From: Circinella umbellata
Taxonomy: Eukaryota > Mucoromycota > Mucoromycetes > Mucorales > Lichtheimiaceae
NCBI GenBank assembly: GCA_025093555.1
Contig: JAIWNF010000025.1
Location: forward strand, 620,001 to 684,000
Direction: 5' to 3'
Length of the DNA: 64,000 nt
The notes beneath the pieces are model-generated. The model saw nothing but the letters and a program-made list of their open reading frames with translations. It ran no database searches and was not told the origin of the DNA. The translations under genes were made by a program, and so were the position numbers. Shown here in pieces: positions 24,873 to 37,353 of the stretch; the stretch's first letter is position 1; each line of letters begins with the position of its first letter.

Positions 24873-25493
24873 ATGAATACCCGCATGTCTATATCTACAT
24901 TACTATATGACGAAAGTGATTGTAGCAACTGTCACAATAGCAGCCATCATGACCGTTTAAAATGTATGAAAGAAACTACAAGTAGCATGCAATGGATTTC
25001 ACTACCCCAAAATTATCCAGATTTGCCAATAGAACTACGACCAAGCCGTAGCTGTGAAACAAGAGGAACTACAGAGCTACCATCTATATCTTTGTTGGAT
25101 GAAAAAGCTTACAAACGACGAAGCGAAACATCACTTTCTTATTCCGATAACAACATAGCAGGAGGAGATTATGATCGTCAAGAGCGTAGAGAACGAAACA
25201 AGATGGCTTCCGCTAAATATCGTGCCAAGCGAAACCAAGAAACAGCTAATATGCGGAAGGCGGTTGAAACTCTGAAAAAGCAAAACAATTATCTTCAGCA
25301 ACAATTGAATGAAGCCTACAGCGATAGAAGCAGAATGTGTGCGCAACTTGATCGGCTACAAGAATATATTTTTAACCACAAAAAAATTGGTTCCGTTGAT
25401 TCACTTCCGCAGTCTCCGCAGCTTCATAAGGATCATCATGCCATAAAATCTAATATTGAAGAAGAACAACACTACCCTAGGTTCAATGCCTAA
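24873..25493 (+). CDS. bZIP transcription factor
   Basis: Intronless, 206 residues. The basic region RRERNKMASAKYRAKRNQE (~residues 108-126) has the N-x7-R bZIP signature (N..ASAKYRAKR). A leucine-zipper-like heptad helix follows (MRKAVETLKKQNNYLQQQLN). The N-terminus is Ser/Cys-rich (DESDCSNCHNSSHHDRLKC) without a known activation motif. The basic region is of the Gcn4/Cys-3/Met28-like kind common in fungi, so roles in amino-acid or sulfur metabolism are possible, but the sequence does not show which. TATA box at 24735; pyrimidine-rich leader. Confidence 0.9.
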   Translation: MNTRMSISTLLYDESDCSNCHNSSHHDRLKCMKETTSSMQWISLPQNYPDLPIELRPSRSCETRGTTELPSISLLDEKAYKRRSETSLSYSDNNIAGGDYDRQERRERNKMASAKYRAKRNQETANMRKAVETLKKQNNYLQQQLNEAYSDRSRMCAQLDRLQEYIFNHKKIGSVDSLPQSPQLHKDHHAIKSNIEEEQHYPRFNA

Positions 25494-25940
25494 TTATTAC
25501 TATTATTATTTGCTATCGTACAATATAGAAAAACAAATCCTCACCCTTTCCCAATATATTTTTATTCTACACACTCATTTACACATATCCCACTCGTATT
25601 GCACATTTCCTTATTCTTATAGCTAGTACATATTCCTAAAGTTATATAACTTATGTATATACCCATAGATTCTCTTGTATAGACAGTACAGCTTTTACTA
25701 CTTAATTTACTCACACGTTGTTCTATTACCTCTTACCCAATTATTTTTTTTACTTCTCATAATAAAACCAGATCCGATAAAACCTAATCTTTGTAAATCG
25801 GTTTTCTAATATCCCCCCGGATTTTTTTTAAAGCGGAGAGGGACTCTTTAAAACGTTCGGCAATCAATTTGTTTTTCATTGATAATTTCTTTTTTACTTT
25901 TTGTTGCAACTGTTTTTTATCATTTTATTTTTTCTTTCAA
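25494..25940. other. Intergenic bZIP-DAO
   Basis: 3' flank with AATAAAACC at about 25761 as a poly(A)-type signal, then the DAO promoter. Nothing else seen. Confidence 0.5.
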
Positions 25941-27552
25941 ATGCCCAAAATTGTTATCCTCGGTAATATATACATTCTATAACGATAGTAGAATATTAGA
26001 AATTGATGTAGAAGAGAATATATGACAATTTTTGAACTATTAGAAATATTTTATTCTTATTGCTAACACTTATCTTTCAAAGGCTGTGGTGTACTTGGTT
26101 TGACAACCGCAATTGTTTTGCGTAAGAATGGTTTCGATGATATTACTATTGTCGGACAGCATCATCCCGGTGATGAACTAACACATGAATTTACTTCACC
26201 GTGGGCTGGTGCATCTATTGTCACATTTGCTTTTGAAGACAAACTTCTCCAAGGTTAGCTGTTAAAGCTTTTTAATCTATTATCATGCTAATGCTATCTG
26301 TTATTATTATTGTTTTGCTTCCATTAATACTAAAAATTATTTCTTCTATCGGTTATATGACAGACATAGATCGTATTTCTTTCCAAGAATTCAAGAGAGA
26401 AGCCGATGAAGTTCCCGAAGCGGGTGTGATGTATTGTCCTGGTATTCATTATAGTGAGGTTGTTGATCAAGCTGCAGAATCGTGGGGACATAAATTCTAC
26501 CTCAATGTACGTATACAATATGATATATTATAGAGAAGGGAAAAGAAAAATAGTAGAAAATATCAATAATCAATCTAACATTTCAATAATTGGTGAACAG
26601 ACCTCAGAAATTCCCAAAGATCAGCTTCCTCAAGGCGTTAAATTTGGATACAAATTCATGTCTTGTGAGTGTAATTTTATTTTTTATTGATGTGTAAATG
26701 ATTTTCCACTGACTAAATTTTTTTTCGGATGGGTTCGGAATTTTCGAAAAGTTACTATGAGCGCGCCCAAATATTTATCATGGCTCGTGTCCAATGTTCA
26801 AAAACTTGGTATTCCTATCGAACGTGGTACATATGATAGCGTAAGCCAGTTATCTGAAAAATACGGCGCAGACACTGTTATTAACTGCTCTGGTTTGGGA
26901 TCGCAATATTTGACGGACGTTCAAGACAAGACTATTAGTGCCATTAGAGGCCAAACTGTTCTGATTAATGCACCTCATATCAAGACTCAAATGTACCGTG
27001 AAGGACCAGATGTATACACTTATATTATTCCTCGTCCAGATGGTAACTGTATCGTGGGTGGTACTTTAGATTATGATAATAAAAGCCCAGAACCTAATCC
27101 AGATATTTCCAAGGATATTTTGAAGCGTGTCTATGAATTAAATCCTGAATTGACTCATGGTAAAGGACCTGATGCCTTTAATATTGTACAACATAATGTT
27201 GGCTTTAGACCTGGCCGTAAGGATGGTGTTCGACTAGAAAAGGAGATTTTAGGTAAAAAGAAAAATTTCGAATAGGTGAATTCCCTGTATGAATTTATAA
27301 TGTGTAACTTACTGATTTGCGGAATTTTAGGTGTTGGAAACAAAAAAATCACAGTTGTCCATAATTATGGTCATGGTGCACATGGTAATGTCAATATTTT
27401 CTTTCCCTCTTTTTCAAATTTTGTAACAAAATAACGCATAGATATACTCAAACATTCTATAATGATTTTTAGGATATCTTTCAAGCTGGGGTTCAGCAGT
27501 AAAGGTTTTGGAATTACTTAGAGGGGGCATTCAAGTCAAGGCAAAACTGTAA
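25941..27552 (+). CDS. DAO: D-amino-acid oxidase, peroxisomal
   Basis: FAD enzyme that oxidatively deaminates D-amino acids to 2-oxo acids, NH3 and H2O2. Seven exons: 25941-25962, 26083-26253, 26364-26506, 26601-26664, 26752-27252, 27331-27384, 27473-27552; 344 residues (family ~340-370). The Rossmann FAD motif GCGVLG is at residues 8-13, split by intron 1. Other family blocks: TSPWAGAS, NCSGLGS, the substrate-side YTYIIPRPDGNCIVGGT, GFRPGRKDGVRLE (carboxylate-binding Arg) and HNYGHGAHGYLSSWGSA near the C-terminus. The protein ends in AKL, a PTS1 peroxisomal import signal. D-aspartate oxidase is closely related and cannot be fully excluded. The gene would let the fungus use D-amino acids as nitrogen source. 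Confidence 0.95.
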
Positions 27553-28813
27553 AAAATATTATTTCCAAAGAAAACACATGAATTATATATGCAATGTACA
27601 ATAAATATCTATTACTGTAATATCACTATTATTTACTTTATCACATATCAAACACCGTATGTTTAATCGTTGCGATTGATGCACGTAATCAGTTAGTTTT
27701 TATTAATTTGGATTGTCATCAAAATAAATTACTTTAAATTTTGACCGGTTTAATTCTCAGTTTTTTTTACTGTTAAGCGATATATTAAGATCAATATCGA
27801 AATCATCACCAACTAGGTGATACATTTCTTTTTCGATTAATCCTTGGTGACACGATTTAAGTCTCAAAGAATTTGTGTGCCAAAATTACGTATTGTCACA
27901 ATTGAACAGTGAAACTTATGATTCTGCTTTCAAGGATACGTAATCTATTTGTAGCGCATAGATAATCGTACCCCGGCATTATTTTTATATAATTTAAAAA
28001 ATAATAAGATAAATGTGGCCGTTGATATGTAGATGGATAAACATTTTTACAATATACCACAGAACAAAACTTGCCTGATGTGGGGAAATGCTTCACTGTG
28101 TTTTTTTTAAAAAAATAAAATTTGCCACAACAAGTTGTTTATTTTTTTCTTGTTGAGATGTTAGACTAAAGAAAAATGGCATACCGTCTATTGCTTATCT
28201 GCATATCATGTCGTTAACTAAAATGCATAATGTTATCCGGATAAACTTGCATTTTTTCTAATTATAATGTATGCGTAGCTAAAAACATTTTTTGCTAGCA
28301 ACAAACGAAGAAAAACCCAATATAATTTTTTAGATGCTATCATGATTTCATGAAAACACAATTTTTTTTATCACTAAATTAATTATACATGTTTGATGAG
28401 CCTTTTGGACAGTTCAAACATCCTTTGACAATTGCATCATATCAGATTGTTGTGTGTCTTTAAGAAAAATATAAAAGTGGGGTATCCGTAAGAGTTGAAA
28501 TTGCTTAGTAAGATAGTATATTTTTGGGGTGTCCGTGGCAATTGCCAACAAAATATTGTTAACAATTAAGCCAATCTTCTGTTTGCACTTACAACACACA
28601 ACGGTGTTGTGGGCTGATTATTAAATCTGTATTTTTTTAGTAAGCGTATATGATACTTAAGGTCGATTTCATTTGTTACAGGGAAAGAAGCATGAGTAGA
28701 AAGAAGGCATATATAGCGACATAAAAAAAGTGAAAGTTTTTTAAGCAACACTTTTATTGTTTCATATTAGAATGATTTTATAGGCTTGGGTAATCCATAT
28801 TTTGAACACAAGT
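27553..28813. other. Gene-free stretch
   Basis: No gene seen. Small hairpins such as CACAACGGTGTTGTG near 28598. Ends at the left side of the inverted-repeat pair with the nested LTR. Confidence 0.5.
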
Positions 28814-30500
28814 GTACAAATATATTGTTGCCCCTCTTTTCGGGTTTTCCTCCCTCTATTATATTTTATTTTCTTACCATCATTAGTATCATCAAATTAA
28901 TTATACTTAAAATACGTATTGATTCGATTTTACCTGGAACAAGATTCAATTCCACCTGAAATGATATACGAATTAAGGAGTTAGATAATCAAATAACTAG
29001 TATAAAAAGGATAGTTTCTTCATTTCACACAAAATAACCATCAGTTCACTCTCTTTCATTTTTATTGAAATAACTTTTATTTATTTTTCTTTTTATTGAA
29101 TAAGTTATTGATATAACTTTCCTTATTCCTTGAGTCTTTTACTCGGAATTTCTTATACTTTCTCTTTATTTTATTAATTACGACCCGAACGGGACGTAAC
29201 AATATTATGGGAATAATTACGGGCGCGCCCTTCGCCCGTTTTAATTATACTTGCTCTTGTTCAAGTTTGCTATATGAAACATTTTCTATTTAAACTGGGG
29301 TTTCCTCTAATTTGAATAAAAGAATTATGAATAAAAATATGGAAGTCTAGTTGAATCATAATACTTTGAATAGTTTATGAGAAAAAAAATTTCAAGCCAT
29401 TTAAAAAGCTATAGTATTGTAATATATATATTACTTTCTTTAATTACATATACCCAATGGATCAAATTAAATTAAGGATTAATTCCTAAAGTAAAAGATC
29501 ATATCCAGTTTTTATTTTCTTTATTTTTGAAGGCTTCAGTGATGACATTCTGAAATAATTTAATGTAATAGAAATGCTGTACATATACCAGCAGCAGGTG
29601 TTGTATATATCAATATTAATACGTAAGCTTGCTATTACAGGATCCATGGACCAGCAGGATTTTTGAACATAAGTTAATTCTAACAAAGAGATTCACATTA
29701 AAAGACTATGCCGATATTTTTCATACATAATGCTCTTGTGCTTGAGGCTTGTGCTTGACTCATTCAACAATATTACACCAATATTTCATATGAGGAAGCA
29801 AAATAGGAGTCTTGTTTAAGAATCAAAATCTTGGCTCTGGAGTCTACTATGAGCTGCAGGATAAAGACTATGATTTTAAAAGAGATTTCTACTAGAAGCT
29901 ACGTATTGTTATTCATATTTAATATGTTAATTTGTTTTTTTATCGTTTTGTATTATTATATTTATGTCATCTTTTTTTTTTCGTTATACTACGTACGGTC
30001 CAATTTTTTTCTTTTTTCCCTATTTATATGGTCCTTTCTTACTTGGTAATTTGTATTATACAAACCATTCCTTTATCCTACGTATGATAATCCTTTTTTC
30101 AGCTGCTCTTATAAGCCCACTCATTCTATATAATAATCCATATATTCTTTTCTTGTAATTTCGTTTGTTTAAGACACAAGCATAATATATTACGTATTAT
30201 TGATATATGCCTACATTTAGTACCACTTTTTAATCTATGCCATACTACTGCTTCACTCCTTTGTTATTAGCTTCTTTGTATGGTTACAATATTGCATTAT
30301 TTTATAATTTTTTGCTTCAGTGATTTTTAAGTATATTTTATAATGGGAAGAAATAGATGAAAGAAACTATATGTTCAATTGATACAATATGCTGAATATA
30401 TTGATAATAAGTATTGTTGAGATTGTGAATATTTTGAAGAAGGGTAAGATGTCGGTTTAAAATTGGCGCGCCCATAGTCATTACCATATTAATTTTGTAC
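28814..30500. mobile_element. Possible decayed TIR element with nested solo LTR
   Basis: The left end GTACAAA...GGGAATAATTACGGGCGCGC (to 29228) and the right end, read on the minus strand, GTACAAAA...GGTAATGACTATGGGCGCGC (30500 to 30466), form an imperfect inverted pair; 15 of the last 20 bases match. The two GGCGCGCC sites are conspicuous in this AT-rich stretch. The ~1.3 kb interior (without the LTR) has no coding capacity. A target-site duplication could not be defined. The superfamily is unknown. Confidence 0.4.
28826..29201 (+). mobile_element. Solo LTR of an LTR retrotransposon (Ty3/gypsy-like), 376 bp
   Basis: Starts TGTTGCCCCTC and ends CGGGACGTAACA, with TGTT...AACA inverted termini. 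It is flanked on both sides by ATAT (28822-28825 and 29202-29205), consistent with a 4-bp target duplication. Internal TATA box at 29001-29010 (TATAAAAAGG). No primer-binding site or internal domain follows, so it looks like a recombined solo LTR. Because the flanks are AT-rich, the duplication alone is weak evidence; the termini plus TATA box make the case. Confidence 0.65.
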
Positions 30501-32910
30501 AGTTTGGTGCATACTCTTTAATTTCACATGTTAGATCAATAAATACTAGTTTCTCTTCTTTCTTTTTTTGCCGTTAATCGTCATAAATAACATATATGCA
30601 TTTAATTGATATATTTTTATTAAAACATGACATGTTCAGCTTAAAAACAGCATGTAAGAGGACTTCTTTCGCTTTTTCTCACCAAGAACGTTCAAATGTT
30701 TTCTGTGACACTAATTTAAAACACTCAACATCAAAAACTTACCATGGCTATTGTAATATAGCAATTTGAAATGGCCCGGGACCTAAACAGATTCATCTAA
30801 TTTATTTTATGATATAAATATTTGAAATAATATCTAATTTGATAAAGTTCAACATGATGCAAAAATAGCGTTATGGCATAAGTACACTATAGTATACGCA
30901 TAAGTAAAGGGTGCCACAGTTATCACGAAATATATATTAGACAAGTCAACCAAAATAACATTCAAGGCCAGTGCACAACAATAGAGTACACTTATTATTC
31001 ACGATCAGCATGTGAATTCTTAAGCAAGGTTAACAAATACTTTTTTTCTGTTTATTACTTCATTTGTGCTTCTGTTTGTATTCATGCATTATTATGCAAG
31101 TTACATTCACCAATGATGTCGGTGCAAATAATTAGATTTTCAATGTTATAATTCTAAAGAGTGTTTTGCTTTGTGAGATAGTGGTATCATATGTATCATG
31201 TAATGTATTATGCGCTTTGAATGTCAATACCCAAAAGTTTGTGGTTGGGGTTCGAGAGTTAAGGTTCACATGTTTTCCAAGCAAAAATTTAAGGTACGAA
31301 ATGGCGGAGCGATTACTGTATTAATAAAAGGACGAGAGGCTTGACACTTATACGTAACAAAACCAAATATAATTCTAGTGAAGAAAAAGTAAATTGAATG
31401 TAAACGTCCAACTCCGGCTATTTTAATGCTATTTGGGGTCAAAAGAAATAAGCTGTTTTTGACCATAAACTATTTGGATTCATGCTTTATTCAACTTTAG
31501 CCTATTTTGATATCGTAGGATGCGGGGTTCGTCCCTAGTTTTGTGTATCAATAATTACGTATTAGTTTGTTATTTTTTGGGTATTTGGTGCGCAAGAAAG
31601 CACGGTCTACATGATACTACAACAAGGAACCCAAAAATTGTCATTATCTCAGAACGAACATAATAGTAGGAAACCCTTATTTTTTAGGTTGAGTGCTTTG
31701 CATGTCATTTAGCTTTTGTAGGTTCTTATTTTTTCACCAACAAAAAATAGTAAAAAGTTCAAGCACGTGCTTTTGTGATTATACTGTATATCGCTTCAGG
31801 AGAATGAAAATAACCATGTAAGCTTTCATAATAAAAATTGTTTTCCTATGGAAAAAAAAATTGTCGTTATACAGAAAATTGAATTTGTGAGAAAAAAAAT
31901 AGCGGGGTTGAGCTAAACAATATCGCGAGCGCGATTAAAATTAGAAATAATAAACATTGATGAAGCAAGTAAAATATATCAACAATAGCAACGTGTATGA
32001 ACGGCTGCTCATGTACATGTTAATTTTTTTTGAAATCTATTAAGCCATTTTGGATTTTGAAACCTGACAGATGTGATAATAGCCAAAGACGGGAAATGGA
32101 TTCATTAAAAGAAAACTTGATTTATTATGGGGTTCCCACAGAAGAATTATACAGACTGTTTCTATAGTAAAATCTGCTAAACGTGTTTTAGCAATCATGC
32201 TGAAACGATAATAAGCAAAATAGAATAGTCTCGCTCTGGTGTTGAGTGGTTTCTTTTCGCTTGATAAAAAAAAAACGTTGCGATAACAATAATTAGTTGG
32301 TATAAAAAGAGTTACACTATTACTCTTCCACAGTAAGAAATCAATTTTTTTGTTTTTTGATGTCACCAGAATTAGTCTTGTGAGATTCTCACACTGCGGG
32401 GGCACAAGTAGCATCAATTACCTTTTTGTCGATCCCATCTATGCGTTGGGGTTAATTTTTATTCTTGTTCTCCTCTTATGATTAAATAAAATAGCTGCAA
32501 AATGTATGGGTTGCCTAGATCCAGATATATGAATTTTTCCATAGTTAGTACCTTATTAAAAATACTCGTTGTCATAGTATTCTGAAGGTGTACCATGAAT
32601 TTGGCAGCTGAAAAATTATGTTCTTTACTCGACGACAAAAGTCGATTGTGTGTGTGTGTGGGGAGTAAGAGGAAGAGGCAAGGGTATTTCCAATTACGGT
32701 ATCAAACACCACCACTCAGCACGAAAGTTCCAAATCCGTCAGACTTGTAGCACCTGGAAAAATGAAACAGTCAAATACTTTTAAAAGGTGTACCTTGTGT
32801 CCGGCTTGAAAGCACTTTTTTTGTTTTTGTTACTCTTCGTATAACTTTTCTTTTCGTCTTTTTAAACGAAACTTCTTCTACACACTCAAATATACATATC
32901 ATATCATATC
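30501..32910. other. Gene-free stretch up to the CRAL-TRIO gene
   Basis: No supported gene. A 125-codon frame at 32040-32417 (-) lacks motifs and promoter signals. A TG microsatellite lies at 32647-32660. The last ~200 bp, with TTTAAAAGG at 32779 and a pyrimidine-rich leader, is the CRAL-TRIO gene promoter. Confidence 0.5.
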
Positions 32911-34583
<1,673 letters not shown>

Positions 34584-35383
34584 GTAACCAACTACTTTTC
34601 CCACGCACTATTTATTAAAAAATATCAACGTTCTCAGCACGCAAACACACGAGGACACAACATATAACACCAGACAATAACATCAAACAAAAACCAAAGC
34701 ATTTTCTTGTTTCTCACACAATTCCCCCGTTTTTTTTTGCCCTATCATACTCCCCTGGACTGGCATCCATTTTCGCGTTTTGGTTAATTTTTTTAATCCG
34801 CTTAATTATATCCTTCAGGGACATGCAATACCGCATATTTTTCTTTTTTGTGAATATATAAACTTTTCCTTTTTTCTTTATCTTCTTGATTTTATTTTTC
34901 GTTGTGATATAAGGGCATGATTTTCTCAATTGTTATTTGAAAAATGTTTACAAGGCGGAATCACAGGGTGAATGTGAGTATATACTGTACTTTAATAAGT
35001 AACGGAAATGTGTTTAGAGTGTTTCGTATAGTTTTTGCATCTCATATAACTGGATGAACGTAATTAGCATATTTCCCTATTTATCAACGTTGCAGAGAAA
35101 ATGTTGGTCTTTATTTCACTTCTCCTTTAAACACAGCACCAGGTTTGGCATATTTGTGAGAAACAGTTCTTCATACAAGTTTATAAGGCAATACGTAAGA
35201 AAAATCTTGTTATGGAGACAGGGAAAAGGGCAAGTGGGAACAAAAATAGCATTGAGGAGGTTATAGGCTCATATTAAAGGAGATGTGTAGAGACAGAGAG
35301 ATGACATAGAGAAATATGTTTTGAGATAGAGATGAAAGAGCAGGTTAAAATATACTTAATGGGCGATTAAGAAAAAGATAGCT
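34584..35383. other. Intergenic
   Basis: 3' flank of the CRAL-TRIO gene, CA-rich at 34640-34700, then AT-rich DNA. No gene seen. Confidence 0.5.
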
Positions 35384-35776
35384 TTATTGATTTAAAGTCT
35401 TTTCCGGATTGGGTAAGGAAAAATCGATCCACAAGAGATATACTTGGCCTGGGTCACTATCAAGATATTGTTGCTGGTTTGAATTTGAGTGCGCATGAGC
35501 ATTGAGTTCAGCTGGAACTATGCAGTCGGATGTGGTGAAGGGATTTCGGTTTGGCTTTAGTTTGCTTAATATGGAGGAGAGTGCGCCATTGGCTTTGTTT
35601 GTATTGATATATAAGGTGTCGACCCAATAATGTGGATTCCCATGCCCAATAAAGAAAGAAGTCGATGTATCCGATGGCGTCAGTAAAACATGTTCGAGAT
35701 GCAATACACACTGTTTTACCAAAAAACACGCATCACCGATTAAAAATACCAAGTCACCATGAAGGCACACTTTCAT
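35384..35776 (-). CDS. Doubtful small protein, 130 residues
   Basis: Open frame without a recognised domain. Balanced composition (GHGNPHYWVDTLYINTNKAN; DPGQVYLLWIDFSLPNPEK) and an AATAAA overlapping the stop codon argue for coding. Absence of a clear promoter and overlap with plus-strand coding-like sequence argue against. It may be the 3' exon of a longer or broken gene. Confidence 0.3.
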   Translation of the reverse strand: MKVCLHGDLVFLIGDACFLVKQCVLHLEHVLLTPSDTSTSFFIGHGNPHYWVDTLYINTNKANGALSSILSKLKPNRNPFTTSDCIVPAELNAHAHSNSNQQQYLDSDPGQVYLLWIDFSLPNPEKTLNQ

Positions 35777-37353
35777 ATATACTTAATCAACTAACAAAAA
35801 GGCACCCAACGTCAACAAGGAAAAAAAAATATCTCAGTACCATTTGGCCAATTGTGTGTACGTAAAATACTTGCAGAACTCGATGTTTATCATCATCCTG
35901 GTAGCGATCTACGACAGTACTATGACGATTCTCCTGGACAGGCTCTAATCAAATGGTTTATTCCTCTCTCTGCAACAGAGTAAACATTTTATGAACTCCC
36001 CCACTGATTCCCCTGTTTCTATTGCCTTATTTATACTCTTTTCTCTTTCATTACGTACTATTCTTCTTATTATTATTTTTTCTCTTCTTGATTCTTCTTC
36101 GGCATATCCTTGTCCTGTTTCCTTTGTTCTACTGATCCCTATTATTGATAAGATTGCTTTTCATCCTCCATCCTTCTTATGATGGAACTGTCCTTTAACT
36201 TTTTCTCTCATCTTTTTTCCTGCTTACGCATACAGGGTTTTCATTTGTTTTTAACTTTCTATATCAGTCTCGAACAAAAATGTCCGCCAAGGACGCTGTG
36301 TTCACTAGAAGGGACGTAAAGTAAACACCAGAATTTTAATCGTATTGATATATAATCTTTTGCACATCACGTTGTTTTGCAAGATTTGAGTTTCTGCATC
36401 CCTTGCCAATTTTTTGATTCCCCACCTGGGAGTCATCCGATTTCTCACTGTATAGATCGGCTTCTCTAGCTAACATTGGTACTCACATTATTGAATCAAC
36501 TCCAAGCGACGATTTGCATGATGCCAATAATTTTGATTGCTGATTTGCTGATATGGTTGAGCGAGCTGAGTTTTCTATTCGATGTTGACGAGTCATGGTA
36601 TGATTTTCAGTTTCGTTCCACTGGGATTATCGTTAGTTTGAGCAACTACTTTGCAATGAAGACATTTGTTTTTATTTATAACGTCTCCCTCAAACACATC
36701 TTTGGGTTAGACATATTTGTTTGAGACCAGACATGTTAAAGAATGATAAAACCTTGTGGGAGTAATAGGGAAAACGTCATAGAAGACAATTACTTTGAAG
36801 TGGAAATTTGTTGTATTATTTAATGTTTCCTTTATACACATCGCCAGGTATACAAAGAAAAATACAAACCTTTCTGTTTTGATGGCAGGGAAAACAATTT
36901 ATTTACCATAGTTTATTTATTTTATTTGAAGTTCATAATAGACACAACGTCCTGTTGGACATAGCTGTTTGGAAAAGTTCATGATTTTGAAAAAGAAAGA
37001 CATCGATTTACGTTTGGATTTTCGTTAGGCTTGAAAATACCTACAGCTTTTATTTGATATGTGGTGTGCTTTTAATCATATTGATCAGCCAAGAATTGCA
37101 TGATTATTAAGTCAATAACGGGAGTGTTGTACTACTTTGATTTCCAGTAATTAATTACCCACCTCAATTGTACTACTAATTAGATAAGTCACATGAACTT
37201 TATTGATAATTTACTCATTAATTACGTCAGAAATTCGAAGGAAGATATATAATATAATATGATATTTTGAAAGCAGATAAAAAGAATAATTTATTGGAAT
37301 TGTTTTTAGGAATATTTTAAAATTACAAGGTTGCTTGTGTAAGGATAAGGAAC
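35777..37353. other. Intergenic with coding-like fragments
   Basis: Contains an open stretch ending at 35983 (GQLCVRKILAELDVYHHPGS... then TAA). A possible initiator exon lies at 36281-36325 (MSAKDAVFTRRD then GTAAAG). An open stretch of ~25 codons follows an acceptor at ~36454 (ASLANIGTHIIESTPSDDLH). None assembles into a full gene. They may be remnants of one or two decayed genes. Confidence 0.35.

Noticed and set aside
31510..31560. GGGGTTCGTCCCT resembling a tRNA T-arm
   Set aside because: The loop is too short for a T-arm, and no acceptor or anticodon stem could be folded around it.
32040..32417. 125-codon minus-strand frame
   Set aside because: No domain, promoter or splice support; composition looks random and it overlaps nothing conserved.
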